From Oceanobacillus polygoni (GTDB lineage: Bacteria; Bacillota; Bacilli; Bacillales; Amphibacillaceae): DNA of 64,000 nt. Location of the stretch: contig NZ_PIJY01000033.1 of NCBI RefSeq assembly GCF_008304605.1, positions 1-64,000 of the forward strand, read 5' to 3'. Both the position numbers and the translations under genes were made by a program. The notes under the pieces are model-generated. The model was not told where the DNA came from and made no database searches. It saw only the letters and a list, made by a program, of their open reading frames with translations. Positions 19,483-29,123 of this stretch are shown here, piece by piece (within the stretch, counting starts at the first letter, position 1; each line of letters opens with the position of its first letter).

Positions 19483-20931
19483 TCACTCTCTTTCTTTGGC
19501 TTCATCCCAATAAGCATCCATTTCTTCAAGACTTGCTTGCTTTATATCTATACCCTTTTCCTTAAGCTGTTCTTCAATATACGTAAAGCGTGATCGGAAT
19601 TTATTGTTCGCCCGGTTTAAAGCTACTTCTGGGTTAATTTTATAATACCTTGCCAGGTTTGCTAGCACAAACAAAACATCACCAAATTCATCTTCCATCT
19701 CCGATTGTGTGTCGTTTTTTATTGCTTCTTGGACTTCTTTTAATTCCTCATCAAGCTTTTCCCAAACACCAGATACGTCTTCCCATTCAAAACCAACCTT
19801 TGCAGCCTTCTTTTGCAGGTTAAAAGCCTTCGCAAGTGATGGGAGGTGTTTCGGAATACCGTCTAACACGGATATTCTTTCTTCTCCCTTTTCCGCTTTC
19901 TTCAATTCTTCCCAGTTTCGATTTACGTCATCAACAGAATCTACCTTCGTATCCGAGAATACATGTGGATGACGGAAAATCATCTTATCTGTAATCGAAC
20001 GAATCACATCATCTATCGTGAAGTACCCATCATCCTCACCAATTTGGCTATGGAGAACTACATGCATGAGGATATCTCCCAATTCCTCGATAATGTTGGC
20101 ATCATCCTCCGAATCAATCGCATCAATGAGTTCATAAACCTCTTCGATGCTATATTCCCGTAGCGATTCATGAGTTTGCTTCCTATCCCACGGACAACCA
20201 CCTGGAGCTCGTAACGTAGCCATTACTTCTCGTAAGCGATTGAATGAGTGATGTAATAAGTTTTCAGAAGCCGGAGGGATATAAACACTCGTTAAATTGC
20301 TAATCTCCATCGTGTGATCCAGCTCTTCTAAAGGAACTCTGGTTATTTTTTCCTGGGTGCTGCCTGCAGCTTCAACAATCACAACTTCATAATCTGGTGG
20401 TAAATCCTCTAGCAGTGAAAGCTTTACTTCCGAGGCGACAAAGCGATCATATACTTGGCAAAAGATAATATGATGTCGATAATCCAATTGGCTCCGGTTA
20501 AAAGAGGTTCCATCGACAAATTGGAAGCCTTCTATCGGATCTATATTTAGTGTAGTAAACAAATCATCCAAATAACTCTGACCACCAATAACCTTGACCT
20601 CAACTTCTGTCTGTTCTAATAAAAGCTGGACTGTTTTTTCTGCAAGCATCGGATGTCCAGGAACGGTATAAATAAGCGTTTCTGCTGCTTTTGCTTGTTC
20701 CATCAAAGCACTCGTAATCCGCTCATAAACAGCTCCAAACTGCTCTTCCTCTTCATACATATGGTCAAATGCTTCAAATTGAACACCTTCACCCTGTAGT
20801 GATTCAATAACTGGATGATCCAACGTCCGGGTATAGATAACCGTTTCCGCTTGTATCAGCTTTTTATAGATGCCAAAGGGCAACTGATTGACATCTCCAG
20901 CACCAAGACCAATAATCTCGATTTTACTCAT
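19483..20931 (-). CDS. mazG: Fusion of tetrapyrrole-methylase domain and MazG pyrophosphohydrolase (YabN)
   Basis: The 482-residue protein has an N-terminal SAM-dependent methyltransferase fold (about 1-220: KIEIIGLGAGDVNQLP, then YTVPGHPM) and a C-terminal all-alpha MazG NTP pyrophosphohydrolase (about 230-482) with the metal motifs EEVYELIDAI and EELGDILMHVV and the repeat EDEFGDVLFVLANL. MazG hydrolyses non-canonical or excess NTPs; the substrate of the methylase half is unknown. The start overlaps the flippase gene's stop by eight bases. Confidence 0.92.
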   Translation of the reverse strand: MSKIEIIGLGAGDVNQLPFGIYKKLIQAETVIYTRTLDHPVIESLQGEGVQFEAFDHMYEEEEQFGAVYERITSALMEQAKAAETLIYTVPGHPMLAEKTVQLLLEQTEVEVKVIGGQSYLDDLFTTLNIDPIEGFQFVDGTSFNRSQLDYRHHIIFCQVYDRFVASEVKLSLLEDLPPDYEVVIVEAAGSTQEKITRVPLEELDHTMEISNLTSVYIPPASENLLHHSFNRLREVMATLRAPGGCPWDRKQTHESLREYSIEEVYELIDAIDSEDDANIIEELGDILMHVVLHSQIGEDDGYFTIDDVIRSITDKMIFRHPHVFSDTKVDSVDDVNRNWEELKKAEKGEERISVLDGIPKHLPSLAKAFNLQKKAAKVGFEWEDVSGVWEKLDEELKEVQEAIKNDTQSEMEDEFGDVLFVLANLARYYKINPEVALNRANNKFRSRFTYIEEQLKEKGIDIKQASLEEMDAYWDEAKERE

Positions 20932-22516
20932 GATAATTCCTCCCTTTATAAATGCGAACGAATAGTTCTGATTTCGGCAGCATACGCAATTCCTCTTCTG
21001 TAAAAGCTCGACAACGGAGCAGATTTACGATAAATATAATCCCTCCAGTAATTGCAATAAACACAACATAAATCAATAATGTGAGACGAGAAACAGTGGC
21101 TACATCTGAAAATAACCAATTCATAAGAATGAGGTAACCAACCATCATTACACTGCCTTGAATAAGCGCCCGAAAGCGGATGCGCTCAATAAATTGCAGC
21201 TTAGGTAATTTCCGTTTTAATTCATACATAACCAGGATAAAGAAAATAAGCAAACTTACCACTGTAGCAATTGCACTGCCTCCTATTCCCCATAATGGTA
21301 CAATCAGCTGATTTCCAATCCATTTTACAAAAAAGGCGATTAAAATAAAGCCTGCAGTTCGTTTAATATAACCTAGCCCTTGAAGGATCGATGCAGCCGT
21401 AATTGCCACTGGGCAAAGAAAAATAGCAAGCACAAGGATTTGCAATTCAAGCGTTCCCTTTTCATCCTGAAATAATAACTGATTCACCTCTGGGAAAATT
21501 GTAATTAAACCAATAGCCGCACCAGCAGCTACATAGAAACTGATTAGCATTGTGCCACGGATATAGCGATAGAATGTTGTCGGGTCGTTTTGCAGCTTCT
21601 GCTTGGAAATCGAAGGTAGTAATGCTAAAGCAAACGAGGACCCTAGCACAGTTCCTAACTGGATTAGAGGCTGTCCACGATCAAATACACCTTTCGCTTC
21701 CATTGCTTCGATTTGTGATAGTCCATACTCCCCCAAACCAGGAATGAGTGTAAATGCATCTGCAAATTGAATAACGAGTAGAATCATATGATTTAACGCT
21801 GCAACAATCCCTAAAATTAGTAATGTCCGTATATAGTAACTCCACGGAATTTCATAGTGTTCGTTTGAAATTGGCCGACTTTTGAGAAAGAAAAAGGCAA
21901 GGATAAAAATAGCTGCACCAGCTCCGCAAAACGAGGCTATTGCAGCGGCACGACCGACTTCATATAATGGCTCGTTTCCAAAAGCAACATATACCGCAGC
22001 TAAAATAATCATACACACACGAACAAACTGCTCCACGATTTGCGAATAAGCGGTTGGCTTCATTTCGTAAATCCCCTGATAAACACCCCTTAATAAAGCG
22101 GAGAAAGGAACGAGCAAAAAGACGAATGCAGCTAGCTGATAGGTGTTTGTTAATTGTTCGTCACCAACCCACCGTGCAATAGGCTCTGCATTTAAGAAAA
22201 GGAACAGAAAAACCGCCCCATTTAACACAGTTAATAATAAAAAAACAGGGACATAAAAGCTGCTAAGCGATAGATTTCTGCCAGCGCCCCTTAGCTCCAC
22301 TGTCATTTTGGATATAGCCGATGGGAAACCGTATAAGGAAAGCATGAGAGCAATCCCAAGAATCGGATAGACCTGCTGGTAAATATAAAAACCGATATCT
22401 CCTGTCAAATTCTGTAACGGAATTCGATAGCCTGCACTTAATATTTTACTGATAATCCCTGCCAAAACTAATAACAAGGCACCCTTCACAATTCGATTTG
22501 ATTCATTTCCGTCCAT
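20924..22516 (-). CDS. yabM: MurJ/SpoVB-family polysaccharide flippase (YabM)
   Basis: A 530-residue integral membrane protein with about 14 hydrophobic segments, of the MOP superfamily (ALLLVLAGIISKILSAGYRI at the start; LQNLTGDIGFYIYQQVYPI). Relatives move lipid-linked oligosaccharides such as lipid II. The gene occupies the yabM slot between spoVT and mazG; SpoVB itself is a close paralogue elsewhere in B. subtilis. Substrate cannot be told from sequence. Confidence 0.88.
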   Translation of the reverse strand: MDGNESNRIVKGALLLVLAGIISKILSAGYRIPLQNLTGDIGFYIYQQVYPILGIALMLSLYGFPSAISKMTVELRGAGRNLSLSSFYVPVFLLLTVLNGAVFLFLFLNAEPIARWVGDEQLTNTYQLAAFVFLLVPFSALLRGVYQGIYEMKPTAYSQIVEQFVRVCMIILAAVYVAFGNEPLYEVGRAAAIASFCGAGAAIFILAFFFLKSRPISNEHYEIPWSYYIRTLLILGIVAALNHMILLVIQFADAFTLIPGLGEYGLSQIEAMEAKGVFDRGQPLIQLGTVLGSSFALALLPSISKQKLQNDPTTFYRYIRGTMLISFYVAAGAAIGLITIFPEVNQLLFQDEKGTLELQILVLAIFLCPVAITAASILQGLGYIKRTAGFILIAFFVKWIGNQLIVPLWGIGGSAIATVVSLLIFFILVMYELKRKLPKLQFIERIRFRALIQGSVMMVGYLILMNWLFSDVATVSRLTLLIYVVFIAITGGIIFIVNLLRCRAFTEEELRMLPKSELFVRIYKGRNYHE

Positions 22517-22637
22517 TGTAATCGTCCTTCAATTTAACCTAAATTTTGCTACTAGTATATCATAGGTTAAGATGATCCAGATAACTTGAGCTTGACTAGT
22601 TAGACATCTACTCGAAATGGAAAATGCATGCTCCATA

Positions 22638-22679
22638 TAAAAAGGCCGCCTCAAAAGGATACAATCCTTTTAAGACAGC
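22638..22679 (-). terminator. spoVT terminator
   Basis: On the minus strand a 16 bp stem with several G-U pairs (GCTGTCTTAAAAGGAT with ATCCTTTTGAGGCGGC) and a TGT loop is followed by TTTTTAT. Confidence 0.85.
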
Positions 22680-22696
22680 ACGTATGAAATTAAGTA

Positions 22697-23230
22697 CTAT
22701 TCCATTTGTTTTGCCAAGAATACGGCAGCCGTTTCAGCAGCTTTTTGCTCTACTTTGCTGAGCTTTTCCTCTTTGGAAAATATCATTACACACCCAATTG
22801 GGTCTCCATTTGCAATAATCGGACTAATACAGTAAGATTTCAACTCTTGCTCTTGTCCATCGATAACTTCTAATTGCGTAGGATCAACCTCAAATACTTG
22901 CGACCTTTTATCAATCGTTTGTGTTAATGGATCACCAATACTTTTATTTAAATAATCCTTTTTAGACTCCCCAGCAATAGCAATTACTTCATCCCGATCA
23001 CAAATTAGTACGGGTGAATGAAGTGAGTTAAACAATGCTTCTGCGTATTCTTTGGCAAAGTGACCTAATTCATTAATAGGGGAATATTTCTTTAGGATAA
23101 CTTCCCCTTCTCGATCAACGAAAATCTCCAGCGGATCTCCTTCACGGATACGTAATGTTCTTCTTATTTCTTTTGGAACAACCACTCTGCCTAAATCATC
23201 AATTCTACGTACAATTCCTGTTGCTTTCAT
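22697..23230 (-). CDS. spoVT: Stage V sporulation transcription factor SpoVT
   Basis: A 177-residue protein with an AbrB-type swapped-hairpin DNA-binding domain (1-50: TGIVRRIDDLGRVVVPKEIR) and a GAF-like domain (about 55-177). In B. subtilis it is made under sigma-G and adjusts forespore gene expression and spore germination properties. Its N-terminus resembles AbrB encoded at 42659. A repeat element lies upstream. Confidence 0.95.
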   Translation of the reverse strand: MKATGIVRRIDDLGRVVVPKEIRRTLRIREGDPLEIFVDREGEVILKKYSPINELGHFAKEYAEALFNSLHSPVLICDRDEVIAIAGESKKDYLNKSIGDPLTQTIDKRSQVFEVDPTQLEVIDGQEQELKSYCISPIIANGDPIGCVMIFSKEEKLSKVEQKAAETAAVFLAKQME

Positions 23231-23289
23231 CTCTAAGCAGCCTCACTTTCTAATGATGTTTACTCATGTTCTGTTGTTTGCTTAACGAG

Positions 23290-23557
23290 GATGTTCAAAA
23301 AGTCCGGTAAAATTGACGCATAAAGAGAAGTAGATCTTCGACTAACTACCGACACGCCCTATGTCGAACGTCGAAGTCATCACATCCTGTGGAAGCTCGT
23401 TGACTTGCTTTTTCGTTCCTCACGTATTAGGTGCATACATTCCGGTACGGGGAGCTTCGCCACCTCGAACTCGACGAACAGGATGTGCTAGTGTCGGCTT
23501 TGTAATAGGATGTTGATTGTAGCCGACCTCGGTCTTTTTTATCCTCTTTTTGAACAT
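23290..23557. repeat. Dispersed repeat family A, copy 2 (268 bp)
   Basis: Starts GATGTTCAAAAAGTCCGGTA and ends CTTTTTTATCCTCTTTTTGAACAT; these ends are imperfect inverted repeats of each other. It shares CTCACGTATT and CACCTCGAACT with the other copies and carries several ACATCCTGTG or CAGGATGTG modules that make it longest of the three. It fills most of the spoVT-mfd gap (23231-23659); I see no gene in it. Confidence 0.75.
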
Positions 23558-23659
23558 TCACTAACGTGTAAAAATCACCAGGTGTGGTTTTAGTATAAAT
23601 CATCCAAAAATAACTATACATTCCATGGAAAATATATTTTTAAAGAATGAACATAATTT

Positions 23660-26600
23660 TTATTTATCTCGATCAACGCTGCTTAGTTTTTTGATAAACT
23701 CTTCGACTAGTTCATATCTGTTATGTGCTGTTTCAGTCGTCCATTTAAAGACAACTTTCAATTTATTATTTTCTGTGCCAAGCCCGATATTACGGCCAAA
23801 CGTATTCGCAACTTCAAATACCTTTGAACCGTCAATTTGCTGACTACGTGCGTCATCAACAAGCACAACAATCTTTTTGTTCCGCTCTGTAATGGACTCG
23901 ACCCGTTCTCTCTTCGCATACATTTTTAACGAAGAAACCGTGAAGAGATTGTTGACCTCCACTGGATAGTCACCAAACCGGTCCATTAATTCATCCTTCA
24001 GGTCAGCAACATCCTCTGCAGTATCCATCGCTTGGAATTGCTTATAAATATTAATTTTCTGCTTCTCATCTTTAATGTAATCATCCGGAATATAGGCATC
24101 AATCTGAAGTGCTAGCTCCGGCTCAAATGGAGTAATATCCTCCAAGTCCTTGCCAGCCTTCCGTGCATCGATAGCGTCTTTCAGCATTTGCGAATACATA
24201 TCAAATCCAACGGAATCAATAAATCCATGCTGCTGTGCACCAAGCAGATTACCTGCTCCGCGAATGGAAAGGTCACGCATGGCAATTTTGAACCCTGAAC
24301 CCAGTTCTGTAAACTCCTTAATTGCCTGCAGGCGTTTTTCAGCTACTTCTGTCAGTACTTTATCCTTTTGATACGTAAAGTACGCATAGGCGACTCGATT
24401 CGAACGCCCAACACGTCCTCTTAATTGATACAACTGACTGAGCCCCATTCGGTCTGCATTGCTGACAATCAGTGTATTAACATTCGGGATATCAACCCCT
24501 GTCTCAATAATCGTTGTACTAACAAGAACGTCATATTCGCCTTCTAAGAAACCAAAAATAACATTTTCAAGCTCTGTTTCATTCATCTGTCCATGTGCAA
24601 CTGCAATTCGAGCATCATCGACAAGCATTCCGATGTCACGAGCTACCTTGTCAATATTTTCAACACGATTATAGAGGTAGAACACTTGCCCGCCACGTGC
24701 CATTTCTCGTTCAATTGCCTCTCGAACAAAGAGCGGGTTATGCTCCATCACATAGGTTTGAATTGGAAAGCGATTTTCTGGTGGTGTTTCAATAACAGAT
24801 AAATCACGGACACCAAGCATCGACATATGCAACGTTCTCGGTATTGGTGTTGCTGTTAAAGTTAACACATCAACATTTGTTTTCAATTGTTTAATTTTCT
24901 CTTTATGTTTCACACCGAAACGCTGTTCTTCATCGACAATCAGTAATCCAAGATCACGATATTCGACATCCTTGGACAGGAGGCGATGTGTACCAATTAC
25001 GACATCGACTGTCCCTTGGCGAATTCCTTTTAATGTATCTGTCTGTTGCTTTCTCGTACGGAAACGACTTAAAAGTCCAATATTAATTGGATAATCTTGA
25101 AACCTCTCACGAATCGTTTCGAAATGCTGCTGTGCCAAAATCGTTGTTGGAACAAGTAGTGCCACTTGCTTGCCATCAGCTACTGCTTTAAATGCAGCAC
25201 GTATTGCTACTTCTGTTTTCCCGTAACCAACATCCCCACAGAGCAGGCGATCCATAGGACGCTCTCTTTCCATATCCTGTTTAATCTCCTCAATACAACG
25301 AAGCTGATCATCCGTTTCCTGATATGGAAACGATGCTTCAAATTCACGCTGCATCTCGGTTTCCTCAGAAAAAGCAAATCCTTTCTTTGCTTCCCGTTCT
25401 GCGTACAGCTTGATTAAATCGTCTGCAATATCTTCAACAGAGGATTGGACCTTCCGCTTTACCTTTGTCCATTCTGTTCCTCCAAGCTTATACACTTTCG
25501 GTTCCTTACCTTCTGAACCAACAAACTTCTGTACAAGATCAATTTGTTCAATCGGGACAAATAACTTATCATCTCCCGAATACCTGAGCAGCATATAATC
25601 TTTATGCAGATTATTGACCTCAAGCGTCTCAATTCCAAGGTATTTTCCTACCCCATGATTCGCATGAACAACATAGTCACCGACTTTCAATTCCTGGTAG
25701 CTTTTTATTCGTTCCGCATTGGAAATCTTCTGTTGCTTACGCGCACGCTTGACTCGTTTTTTGAACAGTTCATTTTCCGTAATAATAGACAGCTTATGCA
25801 TTGGGAGTTCAATCCCGCTCGTAATATTTCCAATCGCAATTGTCGGCTGATCTACTGGCAATCTGAGTTCAGAAGCAATCACGGCTTCAATATCATAATC
25901 TGCTAAAATGGAATGGATTTTCTCTGCGCGCTTCTCGTTCGGTGCAAAGATAACGACTGAAAAATCGCCCTTTTCCCATCGTTGCAGCTCTGTTTTAAAT
26001 AAATGCATTTGTCCATGGAATTCTTGCATTGCCCGCGATGATAAATTAATAATATTCTGTGGCTGTGTGTTCGGTATATGGCGTAAAAATACGGACATAT
26101 AGATTCGTTGCTGCTTCATCATACCGACAACGGTATCCCAGTCTAGTGAAAACCTGCTGTTTCTTACCATCTGGCCAGACTCAAGCAAGCTACTATACCA
26201 TTCTCCTTCTTCCATATCTAAATTCGTTGCCGTTTCCTGAATCCTGCTCATTTCATCTAACATGATCAGACCATCTGAATCGAGATAATCTAATAAACTA
26301 GCAGGGTTTTCATAAAGAAAACCGATATATTTATACATTTCTTGAAAGCGCTCTAAATTCTTTAACCGGGTTATATCCTGCTCGATGACTTCGATAAGCT
26401 TTTCCTTTGCACTTGAAGCCTTCATTTTTTTAAGCGTTGCAGCATATGCTTCTTCGAGTTTATTCGCTGCTGCTAACACATCTTCATCCGTTAGCAATAA
26501 CTCTGTAGCAGGTCCAATTGTAATGTTCTCTACTCGATCAAGTGATCGTTGTGTTTCTGCATCGAAGTATCGAATGGAATCAATTTCCTCATCAAATAAC

Positions 26601-27184
26601 TCGATACGAATCGGATGCTGTTCGGTAATTGGATAAATATCAATAATTCCACCACGACGACTAAATTCGCCAGGAGTAGCAACCATAGATGTCCGTTCGT
26701 ACCCCATATCGATAAGTGAGGTCAAATACGAATCAATTGCAATATCTTCCCCTGTTACAAAATGGAGTTGGTATTTACTCCAATAGCTTTTAGGAGGCAA
26801 AATCCGTTTCAATGCCGCTACCGGCGTAATAAGGATACCTGATTTCTTCCCCGACCATGCTGTCAATGCCTCAATCCGCTGGCTCCTTAATTCCGGACTG
26901 GAAATTGATATCTCAGAAGCTATCAATTCATTGACCGGATATAAGTGTACTTCATCTTCCCCCATAAACTCGGATAGGTCATCATATAGCTGTTGTGCCT
27001 GTACCAGTTGGTGTGTTACCAATAGGACAGGTCTGTTAATCGATTGATCGATTACTGATACAAGCATGCTCCTCGCAGAACCCGAAAGGCCTGCAATTAA
27101 CTGCTCACGCATTCCGCTGTCAATTCCATTCATAATCGACTGGATATCTTCTTTTGATTGTAAATAATGATTAATACCCTTCAT
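23660..27184 (-). CDS. mfd: Transcription-repair coupling factor Mfd
   Basis: A 1174-residue translocase that removes stalled RNA polymerase at lesions and recruits UvrA. In order: UvrB-homology region (about 15-400), RNA polymerase-interacting domain (VVHANHGVGKYLGIE), superfamily 2 helicase motor with Walker A GDVGYGKTEVA, DEEQ box and TATPIPRT, TRG motif and C-terminal UvrA-masking domain. The start at 27184 has GAGGAG seven bases upstream; an ATG seven codons earlier lacks this. Full length for the family. Confidence 0.96.
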   Translation of the reverse strand: MKGINHYLQSKEDIQSIMNGIDSGMREQLIAGLSGSARSMLVSVIDQSINRPVLLVTHQLVQAQQLYDDLSEFMGEDEVHLYPVNELIASEISISSPELRSQRIEALTAWSGKKSGILITPVAALKRILPPKSYWSKYQLHFVTGEDIAIDSYLTSLIDMGYERTSMVATPGEFSRRGGIIDIYPITEQHPIRIELFDEEIDSIRYFDAETQRSLDRVENITIGPATELLLTDEDVLAAANKLEEAYAATLKKMKASSAKEKLIEVIEQDITRLKNLERFQEMYKYIGFLYENPASLLDYLDSDGLIMLDEMSRIQETATNLDMEEGEWYSSLLESGQMVRNSRFSLDWDTVVGMMKQQRIYMSVFLRHIPNTQPQNIINLSSRAMQEFHGQMHLFKTELQRWEKGDFSVVIFAPNEKRAEKIHSILADYDIEAVIASELRLPVDQPTIAIGNITSGIELPMHKLSIITENELFKKRVKRARKQQKISNAERIKSYQELKVGDYVVHANHGVGKYLGIETLEVNNLHKDYMLLRYSGDDKLFVPIEQIDLVQKFVGSEGKEPKVYKLGGTEWTKVKRKVQSSVEDIADDLIKLYAEREAKKGFAFSEETEMQREFEASFPYQETDDQLRCIEEIKQDMERERPMDRLLCGDVGYGKTEVAIRAAFKAVADGKQVALLVPTTILAQQHFETIRERFQDYPINIGLLSRFRTRKQQTDTLKGIRQGTVDVVIGTHRLLSKDVEYRDLGLLIVDEEQRFGVKHKEKIKQLKTNVDVLTLTATPIPRTLHMSMLGVRDLSVIETPPENRFPIQTYVMEHNPLFVREAIEREMARGGQVFYLYNRVENIDKVARDIGMLVDDARIAVAHGQMNETELENVIFGFLEGEYDVLVSTTIIETGVDIPNVNTLIVSNADRMGLSQLYQLRGRVGRSNRVAYAYFTYQKDKVLTEVAEKRLQAIKEFTELGSGFKIAMRDLSIRGAGNLLGAQQHGFIDSVGFDMYSQMLKDAIDARKAGKDLEDITPFEPELALQIDAYIPDDYIKDEKQKINIYKQFQAMDTAEDVADLKDELMDRFGDYPVEVNNLFTVSSLKMYAKRERVESITERNKKIVVLVDDARSQQIDGSKVFEVANTFGRNIGLGTENNKLKVVFKWTTETAHNRYELVEEFIKKLSSVDRDK

Positions 27185-27262
27185 CGTCAAACTCCTCTTA
27201 AACATGTATATATAAGCGCAAAAATGCCTTGGTTTACTTAACCAAAGCTTTTGCTGCGTATG

Positions 27263-27493
27263 TTATTGTATAAAATAATCCAATTCATGATAATTTGGAT
27301 GCTGTCCTAGAGCATGCTCGCAGTTCTCACAAATCGTTTGTATTTGCATATCTCCATTCCCATCATAATGGATCATCTCTTCTAGCTCTTTCTTGTTTAA
27401 TTGATCAAAACCCAACATTGTTGTATCGACGACCTTTTGTTCTAGCTTTCCAATCGTTTGCCCACAATGCCTACACCGATATATAATTGTCAT
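27263..27493 (-). CDS. fin: Fin, anti-sigma-F factor (YabK)
   Basis: A 76-residue zinc-ribbon protein with CRHC near residue 7 and CENC near residue 61. In B. subtilis Fin is made under sigma-F in the forespore and inhibits sigma-F, helping the switch to sigma-G. The start at 27493 has GAGGTGG upstream; eight extra codons at the front of the longer frame are not conserved. A sigma-F-like promoter lies at 27532-27560. Confidence 0.9.
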   Translation of the reverse strand: MTIIYRCRHCGQTIGKLEQKVVDTTMLGFDQLNKKELEEMIHYDGNGDMQIQTICENCEHALGQHPNYHELDYFIQ

Positions 27494-27531
27494 AAGATAC
27501 CACCTCAGAATAAACATTCAAACACTCTTAA

Positions 27532-27560
27532 AAGTTTATCCTGTTGGCCTTATTTTATAC
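27532..27560 (-). promoter_or_regulatory. Candidate sigma-F promoter of fin
   Basis: The minus strand has GTATA (27556-27560), 14 bases, then GGATAAACTT (27532-27541), which fits the sigma-F -10 pattern GGNRANANTW except for one base. It sits about 40 bases before the fin start. In B. subtilis fin is transcribed by sigma-F. Confidence 0.45.
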
Positions 27561-27598
27561 ATTTGCTTTACAAAAGCTAATCACTATAAGCTTATGTA

Positions 27599-28162
27599 TC
27601 AATTATTATAATCATTCATTACTTCAAGAAACGCTTTCCCTGCCAGCCATGATTCACAAGCATCCGCTGCATGCCCGATGCTACGCTCAACATCTTCCTT
27701 TTCTGCTTTCGGAAAGGTTCCAAGCACGTAATCCACTACTGGGATCGGCGATGCAGGTCTACCTACTCCAAGACGAATGCGTTTAAATTCCTTTGTTCCT
27801 AAGTGGTCTATTGTTGATCTTACACCATTATGTCCACCGTGTCCTCCTTTTTGACGAAGGCGGATTTTTCCTGTAGGAAGGTCAAGATCATCATAAATCA
27901 CAAGAACATCTTCTAAATCAACATCATAATAATCCATGACCTGCCGGATTGATTCCCCAGAAAGATTCATATAAGTCTGCGGTTGAAGAAGTATGAGCTT
28001 TTCACCCGAGAAATTCTCTAGCGCATAATCTCCCTTGAATTTGGTCTTATCCAACTTCCAATGATGGCGATTCAACAACTCATCAATTACCATAAAACCA
28101 ATATTATGACGTGTTTTGTTATATTTTCTACCAGGATTTCCCAATCCCACAATACATTTCAT
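27599..28162 (-). CDS. pth: Peptidyl-tRNA hydrolase
   Basis: Releases peptides from drop-off peptidyl-tRNA. The 187-residue protein starts MKCIVGLGNPGRKYNKTRHN (catalytic H19-N20 region) and has PQTYMNLSG and YDDLDLP. The reading frame is open a further 63 codons upstream, but only through a dispersed repeat; the start at 28162 has AGGAGG eight bases before it and is the family start. In B. subtilis the gene is spoVC. Confidence 0.95.
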   Translation of the reverse strand: MKCIVGLGNPGRKYNKTRHNIGFMVIDELLNRHHWKLDKTKFKGDYALENFSGEKLILLQPQTYMNLSGESIRQVMDYYDVDLEDVLVIYDDLDLPTGKIRLRQKGGHGGHNGVRSTIDHLGTKEFKRIRLGVGRPASPIPVVDYVLGTFPKAEKEDVERSIGHAADACESWLAGKAFLEVMNDYNN

Positions 28163-28185
28163 CTTAACTTCCTCCTGAAAGTGTG

Positions 28186-28328
28186 TGTTCAAAAAGGAGG
28201 ATAAAAATGACCAAGAATTTCGAGGCGGCGCAGCTTTGAGTACCAGAACGTATGCAATTAATACGTGAGGAACGGAAAAGCAAGCCAACGACGAAAGTCG
28301 AAGTGTCATTTTTACCGGACTTTTTGAA
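28186..28328. repeat. Dispersed repeat family A, copy 3 (143 bp)
   Basis: Runs from GTTCAAAAAGGAGGATAAAA to ATTTTTACCGGACTTTTTGAAC, ends that are imperfect inverted repeats. It is in the opposite orientation to copies 1 and 2. It lies 23 bases upstream of the pth start, inside the ctc-pth gap, and artificially keeps the pth frame open. Confidence 0.75.
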
Positions 28329-28360
28329 CTTCCTCCTAAAGAGGGATTCAATACAACAAC

Positions 28361-28401
28361 CCCTCCTACTAAGAACAGACTAACAGCTTCTTAAAGGAGG
28401 G
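28361..28401 (-). terminator. Possible ctc terminator or attenuator
   Basis: On the minus strand CCCTCCTTTAAGAA pairs with TTCTTAGTAGGAGGG (bulged), with only a weak GTTGTTGT tail. It could end or attenuate the ctc transcript before pth. Confidence 0.4.
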
Positions 28402-28431
28402 TACATGTTGTTATTTCATATCGTTGTTATG

Positions 28432-29067
28432 TTATGCTTCTTTTGAATCCTTCTTCTCTGCTCCAACTAGTTCTGGTTCAGCATTTTCATCTGAAGCCTG
28501 TTCAATGTCTTCCATCGTATCAGGTGCTACAATTGTAACAACTGTTGTTTCCGGATCTTCTATAATTTCAAAGTTTCCTGTAGCTTTTAAATCACCAACT
28601 GTTAACCCTTCTCCTAATCCAAGAGAGGAAACATCGACTGCGATTTCTTCAGGTATATCGCCAGGTTTCGCACGAACTTGTACCTCATATAATGGTTGCT
28701 GTAATACGCCACCATCTTTTGAGCCTTGTGCTTCCCCTTCCAACCGAATAGCTACAGCTACGTCCATTTCCTCCGCCATATTTACAACGTAGAAATCGAC
28801 GTGGATTAACTCATCTTTTATTGGATCCATTTGATATTCATGTAACATGACATCGACCGAGCTATCATTTTCGATATCTAGTGAGATAATTGCATTTCTG
28901 CCCTCGTCACGAACCGTTTTCAATAACTCAATACTATCCACTGCTACGTTCTTTGAATCTTTATCTTTTCCGTAGACAACTGCTGGAACTCGTCCACTTA
29001 GTCTAACTGCTTTATTTGCTGATTTTTTAAGACTTTCCCGTTTCGCTGCTTTTAATTTTACTGCCAT
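28432..29067 (-). CDS. ctc: Ribosomal protein bL25, TL5/CTC type
   Basis: A 211-residue two-domain bL25 (general stress protein CTC): N-terminal 5S rRNA-binding domain (about 1-92, VPAVVYGKDKDSKNV) and C-terminal TL5 beta domain, ending in an acidic tail. The start at 29067 has GGAGG nine bases upstream; the two earlier ATGs abut the SD. In B. subtilis ctc has a sigma-B promoter; I did not find a good sigma-B site here, and repeat B interrupts the leader. Confidence 0.93.
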   Translation of the reverse strand: MAVKLKAAKRESLKKSANKAVRLSGRVPAVVYGKDKDSKNVAVDSIELLKTVRDEGRNAIISLDIENDSSVDVMLHEYQMDPIKDELIHVDFYVVNMAEEMDVAVAIRLEGEAQGSKDGGVLQQPLYEVQVRAKPGDIPEEIAVDVSSLGLGEGLTVGDLKATGNFEIIEDPETTVVTIVAPDTMEDIEQASDENAEPELVGAEKKDSKEA

Positions 29068-29123
29068 GTTCATCATCCTCCAAAATTTTTAATCCAGCTC
29101 CAGCGACCAGCGACTAGCGAGAC

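Noticed and set aside
27599-28351. Longer Pth reading frame with 63 extra residues
   Set aside because: The extension is translation of dispersed repeat A and its flank; the start at 28162 has a proper SD and matches the family N-terminus.
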